This document shows, piece by piece, positions 1 to 7,856 of a stretch of 64,000 bases of DNA (positions are counted from its first letter, which is position 1; each line of letters starts with the position of its first letter). The translations under genes were made by a program, and so were the position numbers. Source of the DNA: CAZHNW01 sp942491575 (GTDB taxonomy: Bacteria > Spirochaetota > UBA4802 > UBA5550); contig CALOBT010000031.1 of NCBI GenBank assembly GCA_942491575.1, positions 1 to 64,000 on the forward strand, read 5' to 3'. The notes beneath the pieces are model-generated. The model had not been told where the DNA came from and did not search any database. It saw only the letters and a program-made list of their open reading frames with translations.

Positions 1-858
1 GCAAGAGTTACCTATACCATGTATAACCATGGCCCCTCAAAAGTGATCAATATAGGTTTTCCAAACATATACGATATAAAAATAGCATTTGATAAAAAGC
101 CGGAACCTGCCGCGATTCGGAATATTGTCGTCAAGAAGAACAATAGAAATATCGACTACACAGTGAGACGGGAAAAGAACAAACAGCTGATCAATCTATT
201 CCGCAGTGATGTTAATGGAATGTTCAAGCTGGTATTCAAAGACCCGGGTGAGCTTAAGGATGAATTTATCTTTCATATCGCAAAGTTTCACTTTATTGTC
301 TTCAAATTTAAGGCATATAAGAAAGAACAGTTCACGGTAACAATCAATTATGAAATTGATAATCTGAAATATAAAAATATTTCCTGGTCATATATGCCGA
401 ATCATTATGAGTCACCGGCGATTTTTCAATATATACTGCAAACAGTCAACAACTGGAAACGGGGGAGTATAGGCGAATTTGAATCAGTCATTGAACTGGA
501 TAAATCAATAAACGAAAATAATATCATTATACCTGATACCTATACGAGAAAATACAAAAATTACTATCAATGGAAAGAGAAGAACTTTTCTCCTAAAAGA
601 AATATATCTATTGCCTATTATCCTGAGAAGCTGCGGTATTATTTCGATAAGCAGGCACGATTCAACTGGTGTGTCGTCAGAAATGAGGACGATACCACCT
701 GTGATATCAACAGAGAGTTGTCTGCACTCTTTGAAAAATTGGATAATGATATTTCTATCAAGGATTTTTACTCGAAGCATTTCCATATGTATAATGTTCT
801 TCAATTCAGGAATACCCGCAGGGAGAATTGGAATTGCAATTGCAATTTAAATAAATAA
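1..858 (+). CDS. Hypothetical protein, 5' end outside the window
   Basis: The reading frame is open from base 1, so the gene probably starts upstream; an internal ATG at 19 gives 279 residues. No family is recognised with confidence. The visible N-terminal part (VTYTMYNHGPSKVINIGFP) resembles the beta-rich start of DUF4424-like periplasmic proteins, in which a strand pattern ending in GFP is common, but this is a weak impression. The protein is rich in Asn, Lys, Tyr and Phe, has no membrane segment after the first residues, and ends in an odd run with alternating Asn and Cys (NCNCN). It faces the DnaJ-like gene tail to tail, with only 14 bases between them and no clear terminator. Being real is likely from its length and ordinary composition; function unknown. 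Confidence 0.6.
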   Translation, partial: ARVTYTMYNHGPSKVINIGFPNIYDIKIAFDKKPEPAAIRNIVVKKNNRNIDYTVRREKNKQLINLFRSDVNGMFKLVFKDPGELKDEFIFHIAKFHFIVFKFKAYKKEQFTVTINYEIDNLKYKNISWSYMPNHYESPAIFQYILQTVNNWKRGSIGEFESVIELDKSINENNIIIPDTYTRKYKNYYQWKEKNFSPKRNISIAYYPEKLRYYFDKQARFNWCVVRNEDDTTCDINRELSALFEKLDNDISIKDFYSKHFHMYNVLQFRNTRRENWNCNCNLNK

Positions 859-872
859 AAAAAATTTATATA

Positions 873-1556
873 TTACAGACTTTCCAGGTATGCCTTGTCG
901 AGAAGTGTAATCCTGATTCGAATTCCTCTTGCCCTGAATGAGGTGAACCTGTCCGGGCGGACTTTCATCAGGTCAACATCAATGAAGGTATCTCCAATTG
1001 TCCCTGGAGGAATGGAAACTTCAAGGTGAGAAGTGGTGTGAATCCGTCCGACACCGTGGCAGAAATGGCAGTCTGGCGTTTGCCCCATACAGAGGGGGCA
1101 GGGCATTCGTGAAGGAAGTTCCACATAGGCTCGGGCCCCGTTTCGCAGTTCATCCTCTGTCACCAGTATCTCAATGTCCTGCCCCAGGTGGTAAAGGATA
1201 TCCTTTCGTTTGAGGCCCTTCGGGAGGAGACGGATTTTCAGCATTTCCTTTAATGATGCAGAATAGCGTATCCTCTTTTTCGGAACAGTAGTCGGTTCCG
1301 GCGGGGTTCGTTTCCCAATTTCATGGAGGAAGCGGTCATATTCACTTTTTTGGGCTGTATCGGAAAGTATCCGGTAGCCGCGGATTATCCGGTCAAGAAA
1401 TTCGATTTCCCCTTCTCCGCCGGTGTCTGGATGATACTGTTTTATGAGAATGCGGAAAGCTGTTTTTACCGCTTCGCGTCCGGCATCATGTTTTACGCCG
1501 AGAAGTTCGTAGTAATCGATGAGGTTTCCTTCGCTGTCATGATAGGGGCCGTTCAT
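873..1556 (-). CDS. DnaJ-like protein with J domain and a single reduced zinc centre
   Basis: A J domain starts near IDYYELLGV and carries the HPD motif (YHPDTGG) that stimulates DnaK ATPase. A basic linker follows, then CPLC and CHFC pairs separated by six residues. Canonical DnaJ has four CXXCXGXG repeats forming two zinc sites; here only two Cys pairs remain, enough for one site, followed by a piece resembling the DnaJ C-terminal substrate domain (SIPPGTIGDTF). At about 228 residues it is much shorter than DnaJ (about 375). It is therefore probably a specialised co-chaperone and not the housekeeping dnaJ. The start is uncertain: the frame extends to an ATG at 1613, but the M at 1556 lies closer to the J domain and neither has a good ribosome binding site. 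Confidence 0.8.
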   Translation of the reverse strand: MNGPYHDSEGNLIDYYELLGVKHDAGREAVKTAFRILIKQYHPDTGGEGEIEFLDRIIRGYRILSDTAQKSEYDRFLHEIGKRTPPEPTTVPKKRIRYSASLKEMLKIRLLPKGLKRKDILYHLGQDIEILVTEDELRNGARAYVELPSRMPCPLCMGQTPDCHFCHGVGRIHTTSHLEVSIPPGTIGDTFIDVDLMKVRPDRFTSFRARGIRIRITLLDKAYLESL

Positions 1557-1598
1557 GTTTTTTTTTACCACAGGGTGGAGGTGGTGTAAAGAAGATAT

Positions 1599-1609
1599 AA
1601 ACTTCCCCC
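1599..1609 (-). repeat. GGGGGAAGTTT 11-mer copy
   Basis: One of six exact copies (either strand) of an 11-mer seen in this window; the others are at 12815, 21039, 35713, 41140 and 51758. Here it overlaps the upstream end of the DnaJ-like frame. Role unknown; three other copies lie just before or at gene starts. Confidence 0.4.
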
Positions 1610-1647
1610 TCATAAATAGGAAATATTTCGTATACCCAATGATGAAG

Positions 1648-1752
1648 GCTCTGACCCCCGATTTTGTAGCAGATATATAGCAGACAGGGCTCTGACCCCG
1701 GGGAAAAAAGGTTTTTTAATGAAAGCATATCTCTTTGATAGGGTCTGACCCC
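1648..1752. repeat. Three REP-like copies (GGCTCTGACCCC type)
   Basis: Copies at about 1648-1659, 1687-1700 and 1741-1752. All have the CTCTGACCCC or GTCTGACCCC orientation. They fill the gap between the DnaJ-like gene and phoH; nothing else is seen in this intergenic stretch apart from an AT-rich segment before the phoH start. They belong to the family probably mobilised by the RAYT transposase at 5496-6095. Confidence 0.75.
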
Positions 1753-1838
1753 ATTACCGGATAAAAAAAATTGGAAAAAGTATTGCTTTTTAAATGAACA
1801 TTATATATATTATGTCACATGAGGATTTTGATAACTGA

Positions 1839-3167
1839 ATGCTAGAAAATAACGGTAATAAAATATTTGTACTTGATACCAATATTGTTCTTTATGATTA
1901 CCGGTCTATTTTTTCATTTGAAGAGCATAATGTCGTAATACCTATAACCCTCCTCGAAGAAGTTGACCGCTTTAAGCGCGGCAATGAAATTATAAACTAC
2001 AATGCACGTGAGTTCTCACGGGAGCTGGACGGCCTTATCGGAGAAGGTTTTACCAAGGACGGAGTGCGCCTTAAGAACGGGGGACACATTCTCGTTCGCA
2101 CCAATATCCAGAAAGACAGTTATATGAAAGAAATTTTCTGGGAGGATAGTCCTGATCATCGTATCCTTACGGTAGCCTACAATCTTTCCAGGGAATACGG
2201 GAAAGAGCGGGTTGTTCTTGTTTCAAAGGATATCAATCTTCGCATGAAGGCGAAGAGTATCGATATTAAGGCGGAGGACTACGAAACCGGGAAAATACAG
2301 AATATTGATGAGCTCTATAAAGGCAAAAATCTTGTGGAAGGAATCGATCATGATGTAATTGACCGTATTTATAAAGAGGGGTCAGTGCCTCTGGAAGCAT
2401 CAGGTCTTCCAGAGGAACCACTCCCCAACGAATATTTTATCCTGCGAAATACCAGCCAGTCTATATTGGCCACCTACGTGAAATCTTCAAAGGAACTGCA
2501 TATTGTTGAAAAGAAACGGGCCTACGGCATTCAACCGAGAAATGCTGAGCAGACCTTTGCATTGAATGCCCTGATGGATCCCAATATTCTTCTTGTTACA
2601 CTTTCAGGAAAGGCTGGAACTGGCAAAACCCTTATGGCCCTTGCGGGAGCCCTGGAACGAAGGAAGGACTTTAAACAGATACTTCTTGCCCGTCCCATTG
2701 TTCCCCTGGCAAATCGCGACCTTGGGTACCTCCCAGGAGATGTGCAGGAAAAACTTGATCCCTATATGCAGCCCCTTTTTGATAATCTTTCCGTTATTCA
2801 GAATCAGTTTCCGGAAGATTCTCAAGACTACACGCGTATCAATGAAATGACAACACGCAGAAAACTGATAATTACGGCACTTGCTTATATCAGGGGGCGG
2901 AGTCTCCCAAGAGTTTTTTTCATTGTTGATGAAGCGCAGAACCTTACGCCACATGAAGTGAAAACCATTATTACACGCGCCGGTGAAGGAACAAAGGTTG
3001 TTTTTACAGGCGACCCCTATCAGATAGATACCCCCTATCTCGATTCACGCTCAAATGGCCTTACATATTTGATCGATAAGATGAAGGGACAGGACCTCTA
3101 TGCCCATGTTACCATGGAAAAGGGTGAACGGTCAGAACTGGCTGAAATTGCCTCTAACCTCCTTTAG
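1839..3167 (+). CDS. PhoH-family ATPase with N-terminal PIN domain
   Basis: An N-terminal PIN-type ribonuclease domain (about residues 8-150) begins with FVLDTNIVLYD, whose Asp is a metal ligand, and contains DSPDHRILTVA with further acidic residues. The C-terminal PhoH ATPase domain has a Walker A motif SGKAGTGKT near residue 257 and a Walker B motif FFIVDEAQN near residue 360, followed by GEGTKVVFTGD typical of PhoH. PIN-PhoH (PhoH2/YlaK-type) proteins are thought to be RNA helicase-ribonucleases and are often linked to toxin-antitoxin-like roles; the length of 442 residues is normal. The ATG at 1839 lies shortly after a TGA-rich stretch without a strong ribosome site. It is followed by the MarR promoter, so it appears to be a single-gene unit. 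Confidence 0.93.
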   Translation: MLENNGNKIFVLDTNIVLYDYRSIFSFEEHNVVIPITLLEEVDRFKRGNEIINYNAREFSRELDGLIGEGFTKDGVRLKNGGHILVRTNIQKDSYMKEIFWEDSPDHRILTVAYNLSREYGKERVVLVSKDINLRMKAKSIDIKAEDYETGKIQNIDELYKGKNLVEGIDHDVIDRIYKEGSVPLEASGLPEEPLPNEYFILRNTSQSILATYVKSSKELHIVEKKRAYGIQPRNAEQTFALNALMDPNILLVTLSGKAGTGKTLMALAGALERRKDFKQILLARPIVPLANRDLGYLPGDVQEKLDPYMQPLFDNLSVIQNQFPEDSQDYTRINEMTTRRKLIITALAYIRGRSLPRVFFIVDEAQNLTPHEVKTIITRAGEGTKVVFTGDPYQIDTPYLDSRSNGLTYLIDKMKGQDLYAHVTMEKGERSELAEIASNLL

Positions 3168-3209
3168 ACTTTCCAGCACATAATTTCTTTCCTAATGCTG
3201 TCTTCTGAC

Positions 3210-3266
3210 TTGACATATTGTTTCTCTACAAGTATTTTGCATGCAAACTACTTGTAGAGAAACAAT
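3210..3266 (+). promoter_or_regulatory. marR promoter buried in a 50-bp near-perfect palindrome
   Basis: TTGACA at 3210-3215, 17 bases, then TATTTT at 3233-3238 make a strong sigma-70 type promoter. Bases 3217-3266 form an inverted repeat: arms ATTGTTTCTCTACAAGTA and its exact complement (18 bp each) surround a 14-base centre that is itself symmetrical around GCATGC; only one base pair of 25 fails. Each arm also contains TTGT-N6-ACAA, so it could hold two MarR dimers side by side. The site covers the spacer and the -10 element and ends one base before the ATG at 3268, as expected for autorepression. Confidence 0.75.
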
Positions 3267-3267
3267 T

Positions 3268-3708
3268 ATGAAACCGGAAGAATGTATTTTTTTTCAACTG
3301 GCCAAGGCAAGTCAGTCAGCGACTCGTTACTGGTCGCGAATGGTGGAAACTCTCGGTATAACTGCTGCACAGGCAATGGTGATGAATTTTCTCGGTGAAG
3401 AGGACGGAATTTTGTCCCGGGAACTGGGAGAGCGCACCGGTCTTGACAGTGCTACTCTTACAGGTTTGATTGACCGGCTGGAGAAGATGGGACTGGTGGA
3501 ACGGCAGCCGGTTCATGGGGATCGTCGTGCCATAAGTATATGTCTTACGGAAGAAGGGAGGGCTCTGACCCTAAGTCTCCGTAATTTGATGATTGAAGCC
3601 AATGAGACTTTTCTCCTGGGGGTCAGAGCCTCAGATGAGGCAAGATTCAGAGATCTCTTGAAGCACTTCAGGAGTGAAGCAAATGAGCTTGCAAGTAATA
3701 ATCGGTAG
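3268..3708 (+). CDS. MarR-family transcriptional regulator
   Basis: A winged helix-turn-helix protein of 146 residues with the MarR layout: dimerisation helices, LSRELGERTGLDSATLTGLI as the recognition part, the wing with HGDRRAISICLTEEG, and a C-terminal helix. I place the start at the ATG at 3268 (MKPEECIFF) and not at the in-frame ATG at 3241, because 3241 lies inside the operator and almost at the predicted transcription start. It probably binds the palindrome in its own promoter and controls the metallo-hydrolase that follows after ten bases. Oddity: two REP-like repeats in opposite orientation (about 3561 and 3618) lie inside the coding sequence, encoding RALTL and GVRAS, without breaking the frame. 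Confidence 0.9.
   Translation: MKPEECIFFQLAKASQSATRYWSRMVETLGITAAQAMVMNFLGEEDGILSRELGERTGLDSATLTGLIDRLEKMGLVERQPVHGDRRAISICLTEEGRALTLSLRNLMIEANETFLLGVRASDEARFRDLLKHFRSEANELASNNR
3561..3634. repeat. Inverted pair of REP-like copies inside marR
   Basis: GGCTCTGACCCT at about 3561 and GGGGGTCAGAGCCTC at 3618-3632 are complementary and could form a stem with about 45 bases of loop within the coding region. The reading frame passes through both. A further single copy, GGGGTCAGAGCAT at 3840-3852, lies inside the next gene. Confidence 0.7.
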
Positions 3709-3717
3709 GAGAATCTC

Positions 3718-4623
3718 ATGAAAAGAGAAGCGATTACGGATAAAATTGAATATATTGAGCCTCAGAGTATGAAAAACTTCACCTCCTGTGCCGGCATTAT
3801 CATCCGTTCCGGGGGAACCTTCCTTATCGATACCAATATGGGGTCAGAGCATACGGTTGATTTGCTGAAGGAGGAGCAGCCGGAAGTGGCAATTATCTCT
3901 CATTATCACCTGGATCATTCCACCTGGGGCCGTGATGTAATAGAAAATTCCAATGCACGGCTTCTGATTCCAGGTGGCGAAGAAAAATATCTGACAGATC
4001 TTAATTTTTTTCTTGAGATGACAGCTGGCCCCTTTGACCTGAAGGATTCCTGGCGCGCCTTTACCCTTGATATTACAAATTACCGGACCATTGATGATTT
4101 TTTAACCTACAGTGACGGAGAAATTTTTGATTTTGGCGGGGTGGAAGTCAGAGCTGTCGGATCTCCCGGACATTCACCGTCGCACAGCTCATTCTACTTC
4201 CCCGAAGAAAAAATTCTTTTTACAGGTGACCTTGGAATTGATCGTTTCGGCCCCTGGTATGGATGGATTGACTGTAATCTTCTTCAGTTTGCAGAATCTC
4301 TTGAACGTCTGAAAGGCCTCGATATAAATCTTCTCCTCACCAGTCATGGGGGAATCATATCTGATAAAATAGAAGAGACTTTTGATAAGCTCCTCTGTTC
4401 CATTGCTGACAGGGAACGTTCTGTTGTGAGTCGCCTTGATGATGGCATGTCTCACGAAGAGGTAGTTTTTGATGGCGTTTTTTATGGCAACAAGGAGAGA
4501 GTCCCTGAACCGATGCGTTCTTTTCTATATATGTGGGACCACGCCATGCTGGACCATCATCTTGAAGCCCTGGAGCAGGGAGGAGTCAGTAAATTTTTAA
4601 ACACATTTAACGGATGCAAATAA
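3718..4623 (+). CDS. Metallo-beta-lactamase-fold hydrolase
   Basis: The zinc-binding signature SHYHLDHS sits near residue 61 (H62, H64, D66, H67), followed by a distal His in GSPGHSPSHSS near 152, an Asp in LFTGDLG near 171 and a His in LLTSHGG near 210: the complete ligand set of the MBL superfamily. The substrate cannot be told; relatives include thioesterases, glyoxalase II and lactonases. The start at 3718 has TAGGAG just upstream, overlapping the stop region of the MarR gene, so the two are cotranscribed. The MarR partner suggests a detoxification or small-molecule role. A REP-like copy encodes GSEHT near residue 43, inside the N-terminal beta sheet. Confidence 0.9.
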   Translation: MKREAITDKIEYIEPQSMKNFTSCAGIIIRSGGTFLIDTNMGSEHTVDLLKEEQPEVAIISHYHLDHSTWGRDVIENSNARLLIPGGEEKYLTDLNFFLEMTAGPFDLKDSWRAFTLDITNYRTIDDFLTYSDGEIFDFGGVEVRAVGSPGHSPSHSSFYFPEEKILFTGDLGIDRFGPWYGWIDCNLLQFAESLERLKGLDINLLLTSHGGIISDKIEETFDKLLCSIADRERSVVSRLDDGMSHEEVVFDGVFYGNKERVPEPMRSFLYMWDHAMLDHHLEALEQGGVSKFLNTFNGCK

Positions 4624-4745
4624 ATTGATAAAAATTTGCTGCTTCTATGGACCTTCCGGAAGAAAAGGCGCAGTACAGGGGCTGCCGAGATGAGGCAGGG
4701 AAGATCAAATTTTTGAAAATAGGAGTTGAACGCCTGCTTGAAGCA

Positions 4746-4804
4746 GGGGCTCTGACCCCCTTTTTTTTAAATTTACTATGGAAGTATGATGATGCTCTGA
4801 CCCC
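4746..4804. repeat. Two REP-like copies in the gap before marC
   Basis: GGGGCTCTGACCCCC at 4746-4760 and GCTCTGACCCC at 4794-4804, same orientation. A small open frame across this stretch (4647-4844) is made mostly of the repeats and I do not regard it as a gene. Confidence 0.7.
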
Positions 4805-4808
4805 GTAT

Positions 4809-5402
4809 CTATCTAAAAAAACCTTTTACGCCATTCATTACTAGTTCTGCAGCCATTGCAGCTAGAATTAATCCTGTCACTTTGCTCAAAATTTCCAGGC
4901 CCTGTCGTTTGACAATTTTCTCTATATACCCTGCTACATAAAGAAAAAAACCTACTATAATAATCGCAGTGACAATAGCACCAATCCCGGTCAGTTGAAG
5001 GTGAAGGTCAGGAAGTTCACTTCCCATTACAAGAAGTGCCCCTGTTGTGGCTGGCCCAATTCCTATCGGTATCGCAAGGGGGACCACCGCTATATCTTTT
5101 TCAGTATCCTGAGCTTCTATGGTGTCAGACCCCTGGACTAGGGATTTAGCTGAAAGAAAAAGAAGTATACCAGTACCGATACGAAAGGAATTTAGTGTGA
5201 TGCCAAAAATCATGAATATCTGGTTGCCAAGTAGAACCAGTATTATAGCTATAATTATCAACGAGAAGGTGACTTTAATCGCAGTTTTTTTTCTACGTCT
5301 AGAATCCATATCACGTGTCATTGACAAAAAGGATGACAGGAGAAAAAATGGGGTAAGAAGGAAGAAAAATTTCAGGAACGTGTGCGTATATAGGCTAAGC
5401 AT
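4809..5402 (-). CDS. MarC-family integral membrane protein
   Basis: A 197-residue protein with six predicted membrane helices, beginning with LKFFFLLTPFFLLSSFL and containing the MarC signatures FRIGTGILLFLSA and PLAIPIGIGPATTGALLVM. MarC (UPF0056) proteins are inner-membrane proteins of uncertain function, once and no longer thought to matter for multiple antibiotic resistance. The start at 5402 (MLSLYTHTF) is the only ATG compatible with the full first helix. A variant REP-like sequence (GGGTCTGACAC) encodes VQGSDT in a cytoplasmic loop. It stands alone between the convergent hydrolase and the RAYT gene. Confidence 0.9.
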   Translation of the reverse strand: MLSLYTHTFLKFFFLLTPFFLLSSFLSMTRDMDSRRRKKTAIKVTFSLIIIAIILVLLGNQIFMIFGITLNSFRIGTGILLFLSAKSLVQGSDTIEAQDTEKDIAVVPLAIPIGIGPATTGALLVMGSELPDLHLQLTGIGAIVTAIIIVGFFLYVAGYIEKIVKRQGLEILSKVTGLILAAMAAELVMNGVKGFFR

Positions 5403-5495
5403 GGCATCTCCGGGAGCTGTGTTTCAACTTCCAGCCAGACTACCTAATCATAGATTCTTTTACAATCTAAATTTATTATCGCTTTTTGAAGAAGC

Positions 5496-6095
5496 TTAGT
5501 TTATCAGGCTCCTTTGCTTCAGGTGATTTCGATAATTTTGTTCATATATCAGGAATTTTCCAATCCTATCTTTATGATTTTTTCCAAGGGCAAGATAGTA
5601 CGGATGAAAGGTAATCGGCACCGGGGATTTATAGTCGGGATCTATAAAAGCTCTGAAGGTATTGTAGGAGGAGTCACGTGGATCATTATGAATGCCTTTT
5701 ACAACAGTATTGTATCCTATATACAGAGAAGAATTGAAGAAATATTGTTCAGGATTTTTTGCCAGTTCGATTATTTTACATTTGAAGCGATCATTCCAGA
5801 AGGGGCCGCTTCGGCCCATTTTGCGATTGTAGCCTTCGGCAATCCTTGATTTTATGTATTGCATTATTCTGGAAATGTTTTCTCCTCCTTCGACAGTACG
5901 AATTTTGAAGTGAAAATGGTTCTCTACAAAATTGAGTTGGATTAACTGGAAGTCATACTTTTCCAGGGTGATATTTATTACTTCAAGGGCCAGATCAATT
6001 ACCCATTTTTCAGACAAAAGATTTCTCATTTCAATACATCTTGAATAGCAGTGGTAGGTTACTTCAGGTAGCCATGTTCTCGGTGGTCGCGGCAT
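5496..6095 (-). CDS. REP-associated tyrosine transposase (RAYT, Y1 family)
   Basis: A 199-residue protein of the IS200/IS605-like Y1 transposase superfamily, RAYT branch: N-terminal MPRPPRTWLPEVTYHCYSRC, the HUH metal site as NHFHFKI, then MQYIKSRIAEGYNRK holding candidate catalytic Tyr residues, followed by GPFWNDRFKCKII. The frame extends upstream to 6137, but the M at 6095 has AAGGAAG six bases before it and begins the conserved MPRPPR, so I use that. RAYTs are single-copy domesticated relatives of transposases that move short palindromic REP elements. About 25 GGGGTCAGAGCC-type palindromic copies lie in this window, concentrated within 6 kb on either side, making this the likely mobiliser. 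It appears intact. Confidence 0.92.
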   Translation of the reverse strand: MPRPPRTWLPEVTYHCYSRCIEMRNLLSEKWVIDLALEVINITLEKYDFQLIQLNFVENHFHFKIRTVEGGENISRIMQYIKSRIAEGYNRKMGRSGPFWNDRFKCKIIELAKNPEQYFFNSSLYIGYNTVVKGIHNDPRDSSYNTFRAFIDPDYKSPVPITFHPYYLALGKNHKDRIGKFLIYEQNYRNHLKQRSLIN

Positions 6096-6263
6096 GTTTT
6101 CTTCCTTTATTCCGTAATATTTTATTTCGGGTTTCAATAAGGAAACGAAGGGGAGGGCGGCAAATTGAAAAAATTTTGGCCGGAAAGTTGATTTTTTTTA
6201 AAAAGTCTTAAAAAATTAGGATTTTAAAATTGAGAGTTATTTCTAATATGGATTAAATTTATA

Positions 6264-6460
6264 GGGGTCAGAGCATATGCAGCCGGCCGTTAAAAAGAAT
6301 TGTCTCCTATGAGGGTCTGACCCCCAAGGTATTTCGTCAGTTATGGCTCTTACTCTCAGAACAGGGCATTTTCATCAGGGCGTGAATATATACGGGTATG
6401 CAAATCACATGAATGAGGCTCTGACCCCACTTCGTCGTATCGATAGTAGCTCTGACCCCT
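6264..6460. repeat. Cluster of four REP-like copies beside the RAYT gene
   Basis: Copies at 6264-6276 (GGGGTCAGAGCAT), 6313-6325 (GGGTCTGACCCCC), 6415-6428 (GAGGCTCTGACCCC) and 6448-6460. Both orientations are present. The 584-base gap between the RAYT and the double-rhodanese gene holds these repeats and the inverted repeat at 6591; I see no gene in it (a 65-residue frame at 6337-6534 is repeat-derived). Confidence 0.75.
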
Positions 6461-6590
6461 GAAGACTGCATAGAAACTGCGAAAACCTGGATTATAAAGA
6501 AGAAAGCGACTATATAATTAAAAACTGATTGCAAAATAGTGGGAGTAGCCTGAAGAATGAAGGTAATTCTGATTTTTATTCAGAAGGGTA

Positions 6591-6635
6591 GGCCGCGTGG
6601 AGCCTGGAGGTGAGGTCGAGGAATTCCACGCGGCC
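6591..6635. terminator. Inverted repeat with large loop, possible terminator
   Basis: GGCCGCGTGG at 6591-6600 pairs with CCACGCGGCC at 6626-6635 across a 25-base loop; TTTTATTATAA follows on the plus strand. It lies just past the end of the minus-strand rhodanese operon. A second perfect 9-bp inverted repeat (ATTATAATC / GATTATAAT) follows at about 6640-6661. The long loop makes a classical intrinsic terminator uncertain. Confidence 0.4.
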
Positions 6636-6679
6636 TTTTATTATAATCAGAAGATTATAATAAGTGCAAATTTATCTTC

Positions 6680-7789
6680 TTAGTCGAGATCGTACTCTCC
6701 GCCAGAATTATCTGGAGCACCAGAGAATGTATATCCCTTATTGACAGTTGCAGCACTTGTCCATGCAGCCATACCGAACTTCATGTTATAGGCATTATAG
6801 CCGAGAAGACTGAGAACTGCGGTTGCAATACTGCCGGTATGACCGGTATAGCAGTATACAATCTGAGTTTTTGTAGGATCAAGCATCTTGAGATAGGCTT
6901 TATTTGCTATTTCGCCAGTTGGAATGTTGATTGCGTTGGGAATGTGACCACCTTCATCGCTATTTGTTCCACCTGTACCAGCATAGTAGTCAGCTGCACG
7001 AACACTTACGATCTGATAATCAGATGGATTAACATCTCCGGAAGAAATTGTAACTGTAGCATCTCCAGCTGTTTGTCCGTCAGCAATAATTTTTACATCA
7101 GCTGCTGAAATAAAACGGCCAGTGGCAATAGTGGGATACCTTGCAGCTGCAATATCTGTTGCAGAACTATTTCCAGTAGCTATTTCAGGATAGCTGTACT
7201 CGCCGGTTGCAACTGCAGCGGTAGATACAGCATAGTCTCCTGTGCTGAATATGTCTGCATAACCATCCTGGTCATCAGGTATATCATCACCTGCTCCAGT
7301 ACCTGTTACTTTGTCCCACTCATTGTATCCCATCATTCCCCACTTCATATTATAAGAGTTATAACCTAGAATGTTCAGGATAGTTGAGGCAAAACCGCCA
7401 GTGTTGCTGGTATAGCAGTGTACATAAACCGTTTTTGTGCTGCTTACTGTAGCAAGATTATCGGCAATTGCTGTCCAACCGATATTTACAGCATTAGTAA
7501 TGTATCCTTCAGCATAGGCGGGTTTTTCATCGGTTTCAATTGAACCACTTCCATCTGCATCGCCAGTTGTTCCACGAACATCAATGATCTGGTAGTCAGT
7601 TGTATTACCTTTGTTAGTCATTACATCACTAGCTGGAACAAGCTTGTATAGTCCACCATTGGCATTAAGTGTTTCAATGTGTGCTCTAAGAATTTCAAAT
7701 TCACTGCTGCTGCTGTCGTCTGAACATGAAACCATGTTCACAGCAACGAGGAGTCCGATAAAGAGTAAAGCTAAGTTTCTGAGTTTCAT
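6680..7789 (-). CDS. Periplasmic lipoprotein with two rhodanese domains
   Basis: A lipoprotein signal (residues 1-22, MVSC at the cleavage site, then a Ser-rich linker) is followed by two rhodanese-like domains. The first holds YQIIDVRG and ends in the loop VHCYTSNTGGFAST; the second holds YQIVSVRA and the loop VYCYTGHTGSIAT. Both keep the catalytic Cys that carries a persulfide, and both end in the same pattern (LGYNxYNMKxGMxxW), so the halves arose by duplication. Between them is a degenerate, repeat-rich stretch containing YPEIATGNSS and YPTIATGRF. It is the last gene of the minus-strand sulfur operon and probably takes up or passes on sulfane sulfur at the membrane surface. Confidence 0.9.
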   Translation of the reverse strand: MKLRNLALLFIGLLVAVNMVSCSDDSSSSEFEILRAHIETLNANGGLYKLVPASDVMTNKGNTTDYQIIDVRGTTGDADGSGSIETDEKPAYAEGYITNAVNIGWTAIADNLATVSSTKTVYVHCYTSNTGGFASTILNILGYNSYNMKWGMMGYNEWDKVTGTGAGDDIPDDQDGYADIFSTGDYAVSTAAVATGEYSYPEIATGNSSATDIAAARYPTIATGRFISAADVKIIADGQTAGDATVTISSGDVNPSDYQIVSVRAADYYAGTGGTNSDEGGHIPNAINIPTGEIANKAYLKMLDPTKTQIVYCYTGHTGSIATAVLSLLGYNAYNMKFGMAAWTSAATVNKGYTFSGAPDNSGGEYDLD

Positions 7790-7856
7790 TCATAAATCTC
7801 CTTAATACTTTAATATTTTTAGCGGTTTTTATATTTTACCGCTATTGATCCTTAAA

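Noticed and set aside
3241..3267. Earlier start codon for the MarR gene
   Set aside because: The ATG at 3241 lies within the operator and only about three bases after the predicted -10 box, so it would not be on the mRNA with a usable ribosome site.
4647..4844. 65-residue open frame after the metallo-hydrolase
   Set aside because: It contains two REP-like copies as much of its length, has no ribosome site, and its end overlaps the end of marC on the other strand. Probably not a gene.
6337..6534. 65-residue open frame on the minus strand near the RAYT
   Set aside because: Composed largely of REP-like repeats and spacer DNA; no ribosome site and no recognisable protein pattern.
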